DNA from: an uncultured Alistipes sp.
GTDB lineage: Bacteria; Bacteroidota; Bacteroidia; Bacteroidales; Rikenellaceae
Assembly (NCBI GenBank): GCA_944321755.1
Contig: CALUMM010000004.1
Location: forward strand, 1-64,000
Length of the DNA: 64,000 bases
Direction: 5' to 3'
Shown here: positions 7,403 to 15,005 of the stretch, piece after piece
How positions within the stretch are numbered: the first letter of the stretch is position 1
Layout: the number at the start of each line of letters is the position of its first letter
Translations under genes and position numbers: made by a program
Notes under the pieces: model-generated
What the model was told of the DNA's origin: nothing
Databases searched by the model: none
Seen by the model: only the letters and a program-made list of their open reading frames with translations

Positions 7403-8479
7403 ATGAAAAACCTGCTCTTTGTGTTGGCCGCGCTGCTCGGCGGCTGTTCCGGAAACCGGACCTTCGTGCCCTCCAATCCGCTGGACGTGGAGTTGGGCGA
7501 CCCCTACGTATTGCTCGCGTCCGACGGGCGCTACTACATGTATGGCACCGGCGGCGTGCGCGACGGCTTCGGATGCTACGTCTCCGACGACCTGACCCGA
7601 TGGGAGTACGCCGGGGCCGTTTACCGCGGCAATACTCCCGAATCGTGGGCCGTGGCGAACTTCTGGGCTCCGGAGGTCTACGAGCGTAACGGGCGTTTCT
7701 ACATGTTCTTCAGTGCCGACTGGCGCGAGAATCCGACCGGTGCGCTGGAGAATTTCCGGATCGGCGTCGCCGCCTCCGATTCGCCGACCGGCCCCTTCGT
7801 CGAGATCTCCGACCGCCCGCTCTTCGATCCCGGATACCCGGTGATCGACGCCAATGTCTTCTTCGATGACGACGGGCGCTGCTACCTCTACTTTTCGCGC
7901 TGCTGCTACGAGCATCCCGTGGAGAGCGAGGTGGCCGACTGGGCCCGCGAAAAGGGAATGTTCGACCGCATCGAGGAGAGCTGGGTCTATGGCGTGGAAC
8001 TGGAGCCCGACTTTTCGGGCGTGAAGGGGGAGCCGGTGCTGATGCTGCGGCCGCCCGTGCGCATGGACGACGCGCAGGCCGAGTGGGAGAGCCGTTCGGT
8101 CACCTCCGGGGAGGTCAACCGCCGGTGGACCGAGGGGTCGTTCCTGTTGAAGGACAACGGCGTCTATTACATGATGTATTCGGCCAACTTCTTCGGCGGG
8201 GCGAACTATGCCGTGGGTTATGCGACTTCGGATTCGCCGCTCGGGCCCTTCCGCAAGGCCGACAACAACCCCGTACTGCAGCGCAACACCGCTTCCGGCG
8301 GAACGGTGACCGGAACGGGCCACAACAGCGTGACCCGCTCGAAGGACGGCAAACACCTCTATTGCGTCTATCACGGACGGACCGAAGCCACGGGTGACGA
8401 ACGTGTGGTGTTCATCGACGAGATGACGATTCGCGACGGCCGTCTGACCGTGCAGGGTCCCACGACCCGGGAGCAATAG
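7403..8479 (+). CDS. glycoside hydrolase family 43 lipoprotein
   Basis: A 358-residue five-bladed beta-propeller hydrolase, exported as a lipoprotein (signal ending LLGG-C15). Family 43 residues are visible: the base Asp in ELGDPYVLL (D33), the pKa-modulating Asp in PVIDANVFFDDDGR (D149) and the acid Glu in WTEGSFLL (E244); FWAPEVYERNGRFYMFFSA is the familiar second-blade motif. GH43 enzymes release arabinose or xylose from plant hemicellulose and pectin side chains. The exact specificity is not readable. It stands alone with its own promoter, outside both PULs. The open frame extends to 7151, but the signal peptide fixes the start at 7403. Confidence 0.88.
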   Translation: MKNLLFVLAALLGGCSGNRTFVPSNPLDVELGDPYVLLASDGRYYMYGTGGVRDGFGCYVSDDLTRWEYAGAVYRGNTPESWAVANFWAPEVYERNGRFYMFFSADWRENPTGALENFRIGVAASDSPTGPFVEISDRPLFDPGYPVIDANVFFDDDGRCYLYFSRCCYEHPVESEVADWAREKGMFDRIEESWVYGVELEPDFSGVKGEPVLMLRPPVRMDDAQAEWESRSVTSGEVNRRWTEGSFLLKDNGVYYMMYSANFFGGANYAVGYATSDSPLGPFRKADNNPVLQRNTASGGTVTGTGHNSVTRSKDGKHLYCVYHGRTEATGDERVVFIDEMTIRDGRLTVQGPTTREQ

Positions 8480-8514
8480 CCGGGAGAATGGGGCGTGGCA
8501 GCTCCCGAAAAGAA

Positions 8515-8551
8515 ACAGGCAGAGCCGTCGAATTTCGACGGCTCTGCCTGT
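8515..8551. terminator. perfect 18-bp inverted repeat between converging genes
   Basis: 8515-8532 and 8534-8551 are exact reverse complements around a single central base, a very strong hairpin between GH43 and the MFS gene. The following T-rich sequence is short on both strands (tataatt on plus, ttcttttc on minus), so it is a likely but not textbook bidirectional terminator. Confidence 0.75.
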
Positions 8552-8559
8552 ATAATTAT

Positions 8560-8668
8560 GTCCGGCCATCCGCTCTTACCGGAGCCGATTTTCGAGGACC
8601 GGGATCCCGAAACGTGTAGTCTTTACAGTGCGGTGTCCGGCCGTCCGCTCTTAACGGAGCCGGTTTTT
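8560..8668 (-). repeat. imperfect 34-bp direct repeat copying the 3' end of the MFS gene
   Basis: 8560-8593 and 8635-8668 match over about 34 bases with four or five differences, at a period of 75 bases. The second copy contains the last MFS codons and stop (N-R-L-R-stop on the minus strand); the first is a downstream duplicate. This is a second case, after lpxA, of a gene tail copied into its own 3' flank. Confidence 0.8.
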
Positions 8669-9853
8669 CAGAAAACTCCGGCGGGCGTAGGCGAAGAAGA
8701 AGAGAACCCCCACTACGTTGATGGCAAAGGCCAGCCAGAAGGCTGCCGAGTAGCAGCCGAGGTGTTCGGCAACACTGCCGCCGCCGATGATGCCGATGCC
8801 GACCCCGAGGTCCCACGAGGTGAGGATCGTCGAGTTGGCCGTCCCGCGGCGTTCATGCGGCGCCAGGTTGATGAACATCGTCTGCATGGCCGGGTACATG
8901 TGGCCGTTGCCGAGTCCGATCATCAGCGCCGCGGCGTAGTAGCCGTAGAGGTTCGGCACGGCCGTGAAGACCAGGTAGCCGCACATCGACATCAGCATTC
9001 CGATCGAAGCGTTGTGGACGATCTTCCCTTCGCGCAGCGACTTGCTGCCCATGAGCCGCGAAAGGATCAGTCCCGCGGCCAGCAGCATGAAGAAGGTCCC
9101 CGAGCCGGAAGTGATGTGCAGCACCTCCTGGCTGTAGATGGCGATGTAGGTCGAGATCACACCGAACGAAAAGGCAAAGGCCGCCACGCAGATCCCTTCG
9201 CTCCACCCCTTGAGCAGGATGAAACGGTCGAGTGAAACCTTGCTTTCGCGCCGGATCGGCTGCCGTTCGCGGCAGTGGATCGTCGAGTCGATGGCCAGCC
9301 CGATGAAGGCGATCACCAGCGAAAGGGTGAAGAGCAGGTTGAAGTTGTGGATCGTGTGGTAGATGTAAAGCCCGGCCGAGGGTCCGATCGCCATGGCGAT
9401 GTTGTTGCTCAGTCCGTAGTAGCCGATGCCCTCCGAACGTCGCTCGGAATGGAGTACATCCACGGCCATCGTGCTGCTCGCCACGGTCGTGGCGCCGAAC
9501 GGTGCGCCGTGCAGCGTGCGGATGGCGGCGAAGAGAACCAGCGATCCGGTGATGAAGTAGCCCGCGAAGAAGAGTGCAAAGCAGAAGTAGCAGATCAGAA
9601 GGACCTTCTTGCGGGGAAAACTGTCCACGACAAAGCCGCTGAACGGTCGCACGCAGAGCGCCGTCAGCGTGTAGCCGCTCAACACGATTCCGATCATGGC
9701 CTTGCCGGCCGAGAAAGTGTCGCGCAGATAGAGCGGCAGCAGCGGCGCCAGCAGGTAAAAGGCGAAGAAAAGCATGAAATTGGCGATCCACACCTTCACG
9801 TAGTTGCTGTTCCACAGAACGGGCTTTTCCGTTCGGGTTTCCTTTCCGATCAT
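8651..9853 (-). CDS. major facilitator superfamily transporter
   Basis: A 400-residue inner-membrane carrier with about 12 hydrophobic helices in two halves. The loop after helix 2 has the MFS motif A form in GFVVDSFPRKKVLL, and the second half opens near residue 205 after a charged central loop (RERQPIRRESKVSLDRF). Overall it resembles the drug/solute efflux branch (MFS_1). It lies 274 bases downstream of cysE on the same strand but has its own -7 box at 10058-10065, so a link to cysteine metabolism is only possible, not shown. The substrate is unknown. Confidence 0.82.
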   Translation of the reverse strand: MIGKETRTEKPVLWNSNYVKVWIANFMLFFAFYLLAPLLPLYLRDTFSAGKAMIGIVLSGYTLTALCVRPFSGFVVDSFPRKKVLLICYFCFALFFAGYFITGSLVLFAAIRTLHGAPFGATTVASSTMAVDVLHSERRSEGIGYYGLSNNIAMAIGPSAGLYIYHTIHNFNLLFTLSLVIAFIGLAIDSTIHCRERQPIRRESKVSLDRFILLKGWSEGICVAAFAFSFGVISTYIAIYSQEVLHITSGSGTFFMLLAAGLILSRLMGSKSLREGKIVHNASIGMLMSMCGYLVFTAVPNLYGYYAAALMIGLGNGHMYPAMQTMFINLAPHERRGTANSTILTSWDLGVGIGIIGGGSVAEHLGCYSAAFWLAFAINVVGVLFFFAYARRSFLKNRLR

Positions 9854-9896
9854 CTCTTTGTTGGTTTAGGCGTTCGGTTTGCGGCGTCGGCGCAGC

Positions 9897-9970
9897 GGGT
9901 TCCAGTTTCCGGGTTCCAGTTTCCGGGTTCCGAGCCCTCTCCCGGTTCCTGAGCCCTCCCCGGGTTCCGG
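9897..9970 (-). repeat. short tandem repeats in the leader of the MFS gene
   Basis: GGGTTCCAGTTTCC occurs twice in direct succession (9897-9910, 9911-9924). Two longer related units follow (9925-9943, 9944-9961; GGTTCC then gagccct), and a final GGTTCC. They fill part of the roughly 200-base predicted 5' untranslated region. Function is unknown; slippage-prone DNA is the simplest reading. Confidence 0.7.
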
Positions 9971-10057
9971 GCGGACGGGTGGACGGGCGGACTGCGCAGT
10001 CGGCGGCCGGAGGGCTCCTTCCGGGGCGAAGTTCCCGCAAGGAGAGACTCCCGGGTG

Positions 10058-10065
10058 CAAAAATA
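10058..10065 (-). promoter_or_regulatory. predicted MFS promoter, -7 box
   Basis: The minus strand reads TATTTTTG between cysE and the MFS gene. Transcription from here would give an unusually long untranslated leader of about 200 bases for the MFS gene. Confidence 0.5.
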
Positions 10066-10127
10066 GCGATTCCGGCCTTTCGTTGAACCGCCCGGGGCCC
10101 GGAAATGCGATTTTGTTCCCTTTTCGG

Positions 10128-10997
10128 CTATATGCCGCCTCCGTTTTCGAACCCCGAGACCGTGGCCCGGCCCTGGACAACCCGCGAGTAGGGCGGCAGG
10201 TCGGTCGTCTGCCAGACGTTGCCGCCGATTACCGAGTCGTGGCCGATGCGCACGCGCCCCAGGATTGACGAGTTGGAGTAGACCACCACGCGGTCTTCGA
10301 GAATCGGGTGGCGCGGCTCCCGGAGGATGTTCCCCGCGGCGTCGAACTTGAAGCTCTTGGCGCCGAGCGTCACGCCCTGGTAGAGCCGCACGTGGTCGCC
10401 GATGATGCACGTCTCGCCGATGACGACGCCCGTACCGTGGTCGATGCTGAAATACTCCCCGATTTCCGCTCCGGGGTGGATGTCGATTCCCGTGGCCGAG
10501 TGGGCCATTTCGGTGATCAGGCGCGGCAGGATCGGCACGCCGAGCCGATGCAGCGCATGGGCCAGCCGATAGTGGGTCATGGCCGTCAGCGCCGGGTAGC
10601 AGAGGATCACCTCCTCGAAACTTGCCGCTGCCGGGTCGCCGTCGAAGACCGCCTTGACGTCGGTGCCGAGCCTGCGGCGCAGTTCGGGCAGCTCCTCCAG
10701 CAGCAGCCGGGCGGTCTTGGTTCCGAACCGTTCGGGGTCGAGGGCTCCGTCGCGGTGGAAGGTTTCGTAGGCCCGGGCGCTTTGGCAGGCCACGATTTCG
10801 GCGAATTTGCGCAGCAGGATCTCGACGGGCTGCGGACTGAAGTACCCCGCAAAGACCACCGAGCGGAAGTGTTCGATGGCCTGTTTGAGTTCCGAAGGGT
10901 CGATGCCCGCCCGGACGGCGGTCGGAATATGGGGGTCGGGGGCGGTCAGCCGGTCGGCGAGCTGCCGCAGCCGGGCGGTTTGTGAACGTGTGTCCAT
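10128..10997 (-). CDS. cysE: serine O-acetyltransferase
   Basis: A 289-residue enzyme that acetylates serine to O-acetylserine, the substrate of CysK. An alpha-helical N-terminal domain (about 1-150) precedes a left-handed beta-helix with IHPGAEIGEYFSIDHGTGVV, which includes the catalytic His region. The following loop ITEMAHSATGIDIHPGA and VTLGAKSFKFDAAGN fit the long-N-terminal SAT type seen in Bacteroidota. It ends GFENGGGI; whether this tail inserts into CysK, as the classical C-terminal Ile does, is plausible because the last residue is Ile. It follows cysK by three bases. Confidence 0.92.
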   Translation of the reverse strand: MDTRSQTARLRQLADRLTAPDPHIPTAVRAGIDPSELKQAIEHFRSVVFAGYFSPQPVEILLRKFAEIVACQSARAYETFHRDGALDPERFGTKTARLLLEELPELRRRLGTDVKAVFDGDPAAASFEEVILCYPALTAMTHYRLAHALHRLGVPILPRLITEMAHSATGIDIHPGAEIGEYFSIDHGTGVVIGETCIIGDHVRLYQGVTLGAKSFKFDAAGNILREPRHPILEDRVVVYSNSSILGRVRIGHDSVIGGNVWQTTDLPPYSRVVQGRATVSGFENGGGI

Positions 10998-11000
10998 GGT

Positions 11001-11963
11001 TTATTGGAGATGGATGTCGGTTTTGTATGCGTCGAAGTCGTAGAGCTGGGTGGAGAGGTAGCGCTCGCCGGTGTCGGGCAGCAGCGTGACGATCGTCCTG
11101 TCGCGGTACTCCTCGCGGCGGGCCAGTTGCAGGGCGGCCCAGGCCGCGGCACCCGAGGAGATGCCGGCCAGCAGCCCTTCGCGGGCGGCCAGCAGGCGTG
11201 ACGTCCCGATGGCCTCTTCGTCGCCGACGGTTACGATCCGGTCGACGACCTGTGTGTCGTAGTTCCCGGGGATGAAGCCCGCACCGATCCCCTGAATCTT
11301 GTGGGCCCCCGGCATACCGCCCGACAGCACGGGCGAGGAGGCCGGTTCGACGGCCACGATCTCCACTGCGGGGTTCAGCTCCTTGAGCCGCCGTCCCGTG
11401 CCGCTGATGGTCCCTCCGGTCCCGACCCCCGCCACGAAGAGGTCGACCCGCCCGTCGGTATCGTTCCAGATCTCGTCGCCCGTCGTGCGGTAGTGCTGTT
11501 CGGGGTTGGCCGGGTTCTCGAACTGTTGCAGGATCACCGCGCCGGGGATCTCCTCGCGGAGCTCCAGCGCCCGGTCGATGGAGCCCTGCATCCCGGCCGG
11601 GCCCGGCGTGAGCTCCACCCGGGCGCCGTATGCCGTGACGAGCCGCCGCCGTTCGAGGCTCATCGTCTCGGGCATGGTGAGGATCAGCCGGTAGCCCTTC
11701 AGGGCGCAGACGAGTGCCAGACCGACTCCGGTATTTCCGCTCGTGGGTTCGATGATCGTAGCGCCGGGACGCAGCTTTCCGTCGGCTTCGGCCCGTTCGA
11801 TCATGGCCAGGGCCACGCGGTCCTTCACGCTCCCGGCGGGGTTGAACGATTCGACCTTCGCCACGACCCGTGCCACGGCCCCTGCATCCCGGCTCAGGTG
11901 GGTCAGTTCGACCAGCGGGGTATGGCCGATGAGTTCGAGGATCGATTTTGCGATTTTTTCCAT
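11001..11963 (-). CDS. cysK: cysteine synthase A (O-acetylserine sulfhydrylase)
   Basis: A 320-residue PLP enzyme that makes cysteine from O-acetylserine and sulfide. Motifs: the PLP lysine in NPAGSVKDR (K47), substrate loop PTSGNTG (74-79), and the phosphate-binding GVGTGGTISGTG. Length is normal for CysK. The open frame runs 11 codons further up to 11996, but those codons overlap the attenuator terminator; the ATG at 11963 gives the standard MEKIAKSILELIGHTPLV start. It heads a cysK-cysE operon controlled by an upstream Cys-codon leader peptide and terminator (11984-12155). Confidence 0.95.
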   Translation of the reverse strand: MEKIAKSILELIGHTPLVELTHLSRDAGAVARVVAKVESFNPAGSVKDRVALAMIERAEADGKLRPGATIIEPTSGNTGVGLALVCALKGYRLILTMPETMSLERRRLVTAYGARVELTPGPAGMQGSIDRALELREEIPGAVILQQFENPANPEQHYRTTGDEIWNDTDGRVDLFVAGVGTGGTISGTGRRLKELNPAVEIVAVEPASSPVLSGGMPGAHKIQGIGAGFIPGNYDTQVVDRIVTVGDEEAIGTSRLLAAREGLLAGISSGAAAWAALQLARREEYRDRTIVTLLPDTGERYLSTQLYDFDAYKTDIHLQ

Positions 11964-11983
11964 TTTTTTCGGGTTTGGATACG

Positions 11984-12016
11984 AAAAAAGGGGCAACAGT
12001 GTGATCCTGCTGCCCC
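11984..12016 (-). terminator. attenuator terminator upstream of cysK
   Basis: On the minus strand GGGGCAGCAG (12007-12016) pairs with CTGTTGCCCC (11990-11999) with a single G-U pair, over a seven-base loop, followed by six T residues. It lies between the Cys leader peptide and cysK. Its 5' arm (12006-12014) is exactly complementary over nine bases to 12081-12089 inside the leader-peptide coding region, giving a mutually exclusive antiterminator. This is the layout of a leader-peptide attenuator. Confidence 0.85.
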
Positions 12017-12050
12017 AATTCTATTGGTGAATAAATACGAAAATGCGATT

Positions 12051-12155
12051 TTACGCTTGCGGCGGTTCCGCGGTTCGCCCGGCAGCAGGCACGATGCGGC
12101 GACAGCGACAACACTTCGCTGCACAACAACACATCGTATGGTTCATTTCTGCCAT
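12051..12155 (-). CDS. cysteine-rich leader peptide of the cysK-cysE attenuator
   Basis: A 34-codon reading frame whose middle reads MCCCAAKCCRCRR: six Cys codons (all TGT) within ten codons, 12102-12131. It begins at ATG 12155 with a good ribosome-binding site (AAAAGGAGAAAATG on the minus strand) and ends TAA at 12051-12053. It sits downstream of a -7 box at 12192-12199 and upstream of a terminator in front of cysK. A ribosome stalled at the Cys codons for lack of Cys-tRNA would leave 12081-12089 free to pair with the terminator's 5' arm and let transcription continue into cysK-cysE. Internal ATGs at 12146 and 12134 are alternative starts. The reading frame and pairing are seen; the regulation is inferred by analogy with his/trp/ilv attenuators. 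Confidence 0.8.
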   Translation of the reverse strand: MAEMNHTMCCCAAKCCRCRRIVPAAGRTAEPPQA

Positions 12156-12191
12156 TTTCTCCTTTTCGGGGCTCGGAACCCGCATCGGGGA

Positions 12192-12199
12192 CAAATATA
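12192..12199 (-). promoter_or_regulatory. predicted cys leader/cysK-cysE promoter, -7 box
   Basis: The minus strand reads TATATTTG (TAnnTTTG), 37 bases before the leader peptide start. Confidence 0.65.
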
Positions 12200-12312
12200 A
12201 TTATTTTTTTGAAAAAATCCGACATCTGTTGTTTTTTTCGACTTCCGGACCTCCTTTTTCATGCGGAAGGGCCGGAATTCCGGTTGTCGGGACTGTTGGG
12301 GACCGTATCCGG

Positions 12313-12885
12313 TCAGGAATCGGCGTGAGGGTGTTCGTGATGCCGCTGCCACCACTCCGAGAGCCACATCACGCCCAGTCCGATCCCTACGCCGACGACC
12401 GATTCCAGAAACCGCAGCAGACAGTTGATGGCGGGAGGCAGCCGGGGATTCTCTTCGGAAATGAGCAGGATGACGATCAGCGTGATGGTGGCGATGTGTC
12501 CGTTGACGTAGATGCCCAGCAACATGCTGATGATTTCGAGCAGGAAGACCGAACCGAGCATTCCGAGGACCGAAAAGTGCCAGACGCTCAGGTATCCGAA
12601 GGCGATCAGCGCTCCGATTGCGGTTCCCAGGACGCGCATCCAGCCTACGGGCAGGGATTGTTTGAGCCCGGGTTTCTGCAGCACGACCACCACGGACGTG
12701 CAGGCCAGCATGGCCCCCATCCAGTGAGAAGCTTCGTGAAAGGGCCCCGTGACATAGGTTCCGAGCAGGTATGCCAGCAAGACGCCGATGCACGTTACCG
12801 CGGCGTTGAACGGCTGCAGCCGTGCTGCGAGCCGGTGCAGCAGGGCGGGTTGGGTTTTCGGATTCCCGGTCTGGTCAGGTGTCAT
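12313..12885 (-). CDS. FUSC/aromatic acid exporter-like membrane protein
   Basis: A 190-residue inner-membrane protein with about six hydrophobic segments (for example AVTCIGVLLAYLLGTYVTG, VLGTAIGALIAFGYLS, VVGVGIGLGVMWLSEWW) and the FUSC-type pattern: a helix pair, HWMGAMLACTSVVVV, then GWMRVLGTAIGALIA. The family's full members carry long cytoplasmic domains; this is the short membrane-only form with a His-rich C terminus (WQRHHEHPHADS). Substrate is unknown. The start at 12885 (MTPDQTG) was chosen because the longer frame to 13023 adds a charged, non-membrane N terminus. Confidence 0.65.
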   Translation of the reverse strand: MTPDQTGNPKTQPALLHRLAARLQPFNAAVTCIGVLLAYLLGTYVTGPFHEASHWMGAMLACTSVVVVLQKPGLKQSLPVGWMRVLGTAIGALIAFGYLSVWHFSVLGMLGSVFLLEIISMLLGIYVNGHIATITLIVILLISEENPRLPPAINCLLRFLESVVGVGIGLGVMWLSEWWQRHHEHPHADS

Positions 12886-13070
12886 GCTCCCGCACTCCGC
12901 AAGAAACGGGCCGGGATTTGTGTGTGCCGCAGAGCGACCCGCTCTCCGGTCTTGATGCCCGATCGTGAAGGTTCGGCATAAAATTTCGGTTTCGGGCATG
13001 ATTGCGGCGAAATCCTCCCGCAAGAGCGTATGGAGTTGCCCGGCAAATTGGCGATGCGGAAAATTTGCCC

Positions 13071-13078
13071 TATTTTTG
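13071..13078 (+). promoter_or_regulatory. predicted nhaC-like gene promoter, -7 box
   Basis: The plus strand reads TATTTTTG, 29 bases before the ATG at 13107. Confidence 0.6.
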
Positions 13079-13106
13079 CAGCCTGTTCGTACACGATTTT
13101 GACGTT

Positions 13107-14396
13107 ATGACTCCTGAACCCGTTCACCGGGGCGGTTTTTTCGCCCTCACGCCGCTGCTGGTTTTTTTGGTCAGCTACCTTGCGGTGTCGATTCTGGCCG
13201 GCGATTTCTATAAGATGCCCATCTCCGTGGCGTTCGTCTTCGCTTCGGTCTACGCCGTGGCGACCATGCGCCGCCTGCCCTTTCCCGAACGTATCGGTCA
13301 CTTCTCCCGCGGCGCTTCGGACCCGAATATCCTGTTGATGATCTGGATCTTCGTGCTGGCCGGAGCCTTTGCCGAATCGGCCCGGAGCATGGGCGCCGTG
13401 GATGCGACCGTCGCCCTGACGCAGCATCTCCTGCCCGGAAGCCTCCTTCCCGCGGGGCTGTTCCTGGCGGCGTGCTTTGTCTCCTTCTCCATCGGAACGT
13501 CGGTCGGTACGGTCGTGGCGCTGGTCCCGGTAGCCGCCGGACTGGCCGAACAGACCGGCCTGAACGATGCCTGGCTTACGGCGATTGTCGTCGGCGGAGC
13601 TTTCTTCGGCGACAACCTTTCGTTCATCTCCGACACGACCATCGCCGCAACGCGCACCCAGGAGTGCGACTTGCGCGACAAGTTTCGGGTCAATGTCCGG
13701 ATTGTGGCTCCGGCAGCCCTTCTGACGCTGGCGATCTACCTCGTGACGGGGAGTGTTGCCGCCGTGCCGAACGACCCGGAACCGATTGCCTGGGTGCGGG
13801 TTATTCCCTACCTGCTGGTGCTGGTGACGGCCATTGCGGGGTTGAACGTCATGAAGGTGCTGTTGCTGGGGATTGCCGCCTCGGGGGTGATCGGACTCGC
13901 CTCGGGGAGCTTCAGCCTGATGGAGTGGTGCGGCGGCATGGGCCGGGGAATCACCGGGATGGGGGAGTTGATCATCATCACGCTCTTGGCCGGAGGCTTG
14001 CTGGAGATGATCCGCCTGAATGGCGGCATCGACTGGATCATCGACCGCATGACGCGCCGGATCTCGGGGCGCCGCGGTGCCGAGGGGACGATTGCGGGTC
14101 TGGTCTGCCTGGCGAACCTCTGCACGGCGAACAATACCATCGCCATTCTGACCGTGGGCCCGATTGCGCGGTCGATTGCCGACCGTTTCGGGGTGAGCCG
14201 GCGGCGGAGTGCGAGCCTGCTCGACACGTTTTCGTGTTTCACGCAGGGTTTGCTTCCCTACGGGGCTCAGTTGCTGATGGCTGCGGGGCTGGCGGGCTTG
14301 TCGTCGCTGGAAATCATCCGTTATCTCTATTATCCGATTCTGCTGGGAGTCGTCGCCTTGCTGGCCATCCTGCTGCGCTATCCGCGCAAAGACTGA
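13107..14396 (+). CDS. Na+/H+ antiporter NhaC family protein
   Basis: A 429-residue inner-membrane transporter with about 11-12 hydrophobic helices. Family features are FVSFSIGTSVGTVVALVPVA and GGAFFGDNLSFISDTTIAAT, the conserved GDN-x-S-x-I-S-D-T segment of NhaC carriers, and a repeated-half motif CLANLCTANNTIAILTVGP. Such proteins exchange Na+ for H+, or sometimes organic substrates. The open frame begins at 13002, but the promoter and the first hydrophobic segment favour the ATG at 13107. A terminator follows at 14465-14490. Confidence 0.85.
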   Translation: MTPEPVHRGGFFALTPLLVFLVSYLAVSILAGDFYKMPISVAFVFASVYAVATMRRLPFPERIGHFSRGASDPNILLMIWIFVLAGAFAESARSMGAVDATVALTQHLLPGSLLPAGLFLAACFVSFSIGTSVGTVVALVPVAAGLAEQTGLNDAWLTAIVVGGAFFGDNLSFISDTTIAATRTQECDLRDKFRVNVRIVAPAALLTLAIYLVTGSVAAVPNDPEPIAWVRVIPYLLVLVTAIAGLNVMKVLLLGIAASGVIGLASGSFSLMEWCGGMGRGITGMGELIIITLLAGGLLEMIRLNGGIDWIIDRMTRRISGRRGAEGTIAGLVCLANLCTANNTIAILTVGPIARSIADRFGVSRRRSASLLDTFSCFTQGLLPYGAQLLMAAGLAGLSSLEIIRYLYYPILLGVVALLAILLRYPRKD

Positions 14397-15005
14397 CTGA
14401 CAACAGATTCAGAAGACAAAACGATTCCGGGAATTCAAAACTGGCAAAGGTTTGCTGCCAGTCGAAGAGCATCGTTCGATGCTCTTTTTTAATGGGGTTG
14501 CAAGATGACGCAAACTTCCTGGCAGTAGAAAATTCTGCAGGTAACAACGAATAAAAATACTTGTGATTGAGGTTGTTGTGCCGTTAATTTCCGGGGTTCC
14601 TGCCCGATGCGTGTATTGAGTCTGAAAGGGTGGTCGCATCTTCGCCGAACAGAATTTCTTGAAGACAATTTTGGAAATTAGCACGGAAAGTAGTTTCTTT
14701 GTTATATATGGAAAGATAAGACGGTCGATAAAGGCCGGTCCGTATCGTTTTGAGATAAACCAACGTTGTCTACGATTGACGCTTTTGGCGTATGTCGGAT
14801 TTTGAGCGTAGCTTTTGTCTGTTTCGAGTAATAATAAGAGCGTTATGACCTTACATTTCACTTGTTCTTGCTCCATTTTGTTTGTCTTTGCCGCATGTGT
14901 TTCTCGTTCTCCGATTGGAGGCCCCCAATGTGCGGCCGTAGGGTGGAAATAAAAACCGCCGAGACCGGGTTATTGACCGTACTTCCATGTTGTATGAAAT
15001 AATCG
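14397..15005 (+). other. 609-bp intergenic region, AT-rich, before PUL1
   Basis: Holds the antiporter's terminator (14465-14490) and otherwise no gene I recognise. A 155-codon minus-strand frame (14409-14876) exists but overlaps the terminator and resembles no family I know. No clear TAnnTTTG box for the following regulator gene was found. The base composition is distinctly more AT-rich than on the left, marking the boundary of PUL1. Confidence 0.6.
14465..14490 (+). terminator. intrinsic terminator after the NhaC-like gene
   Basis: AAGAGCATCG (14465-14474) pairs perfectly with CGATGCTCTT (14477-14486) and is followed by further T residues to 14490. Confidence 0.9.

Noticed and set aside
9850..12225. 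791-codon minus-strand frame across cysE-cysK
   Set aside because: A frame-shifted shadow of cysK and cysE, Arg/Pro-rich and without domains.
14409..14876. 155-codon minus-strand open frame before PUL1
   Set aside because: It overlaps the terminator at 14465-14490, has no promoter or ribosome site, and resembles no family; best read as chance.
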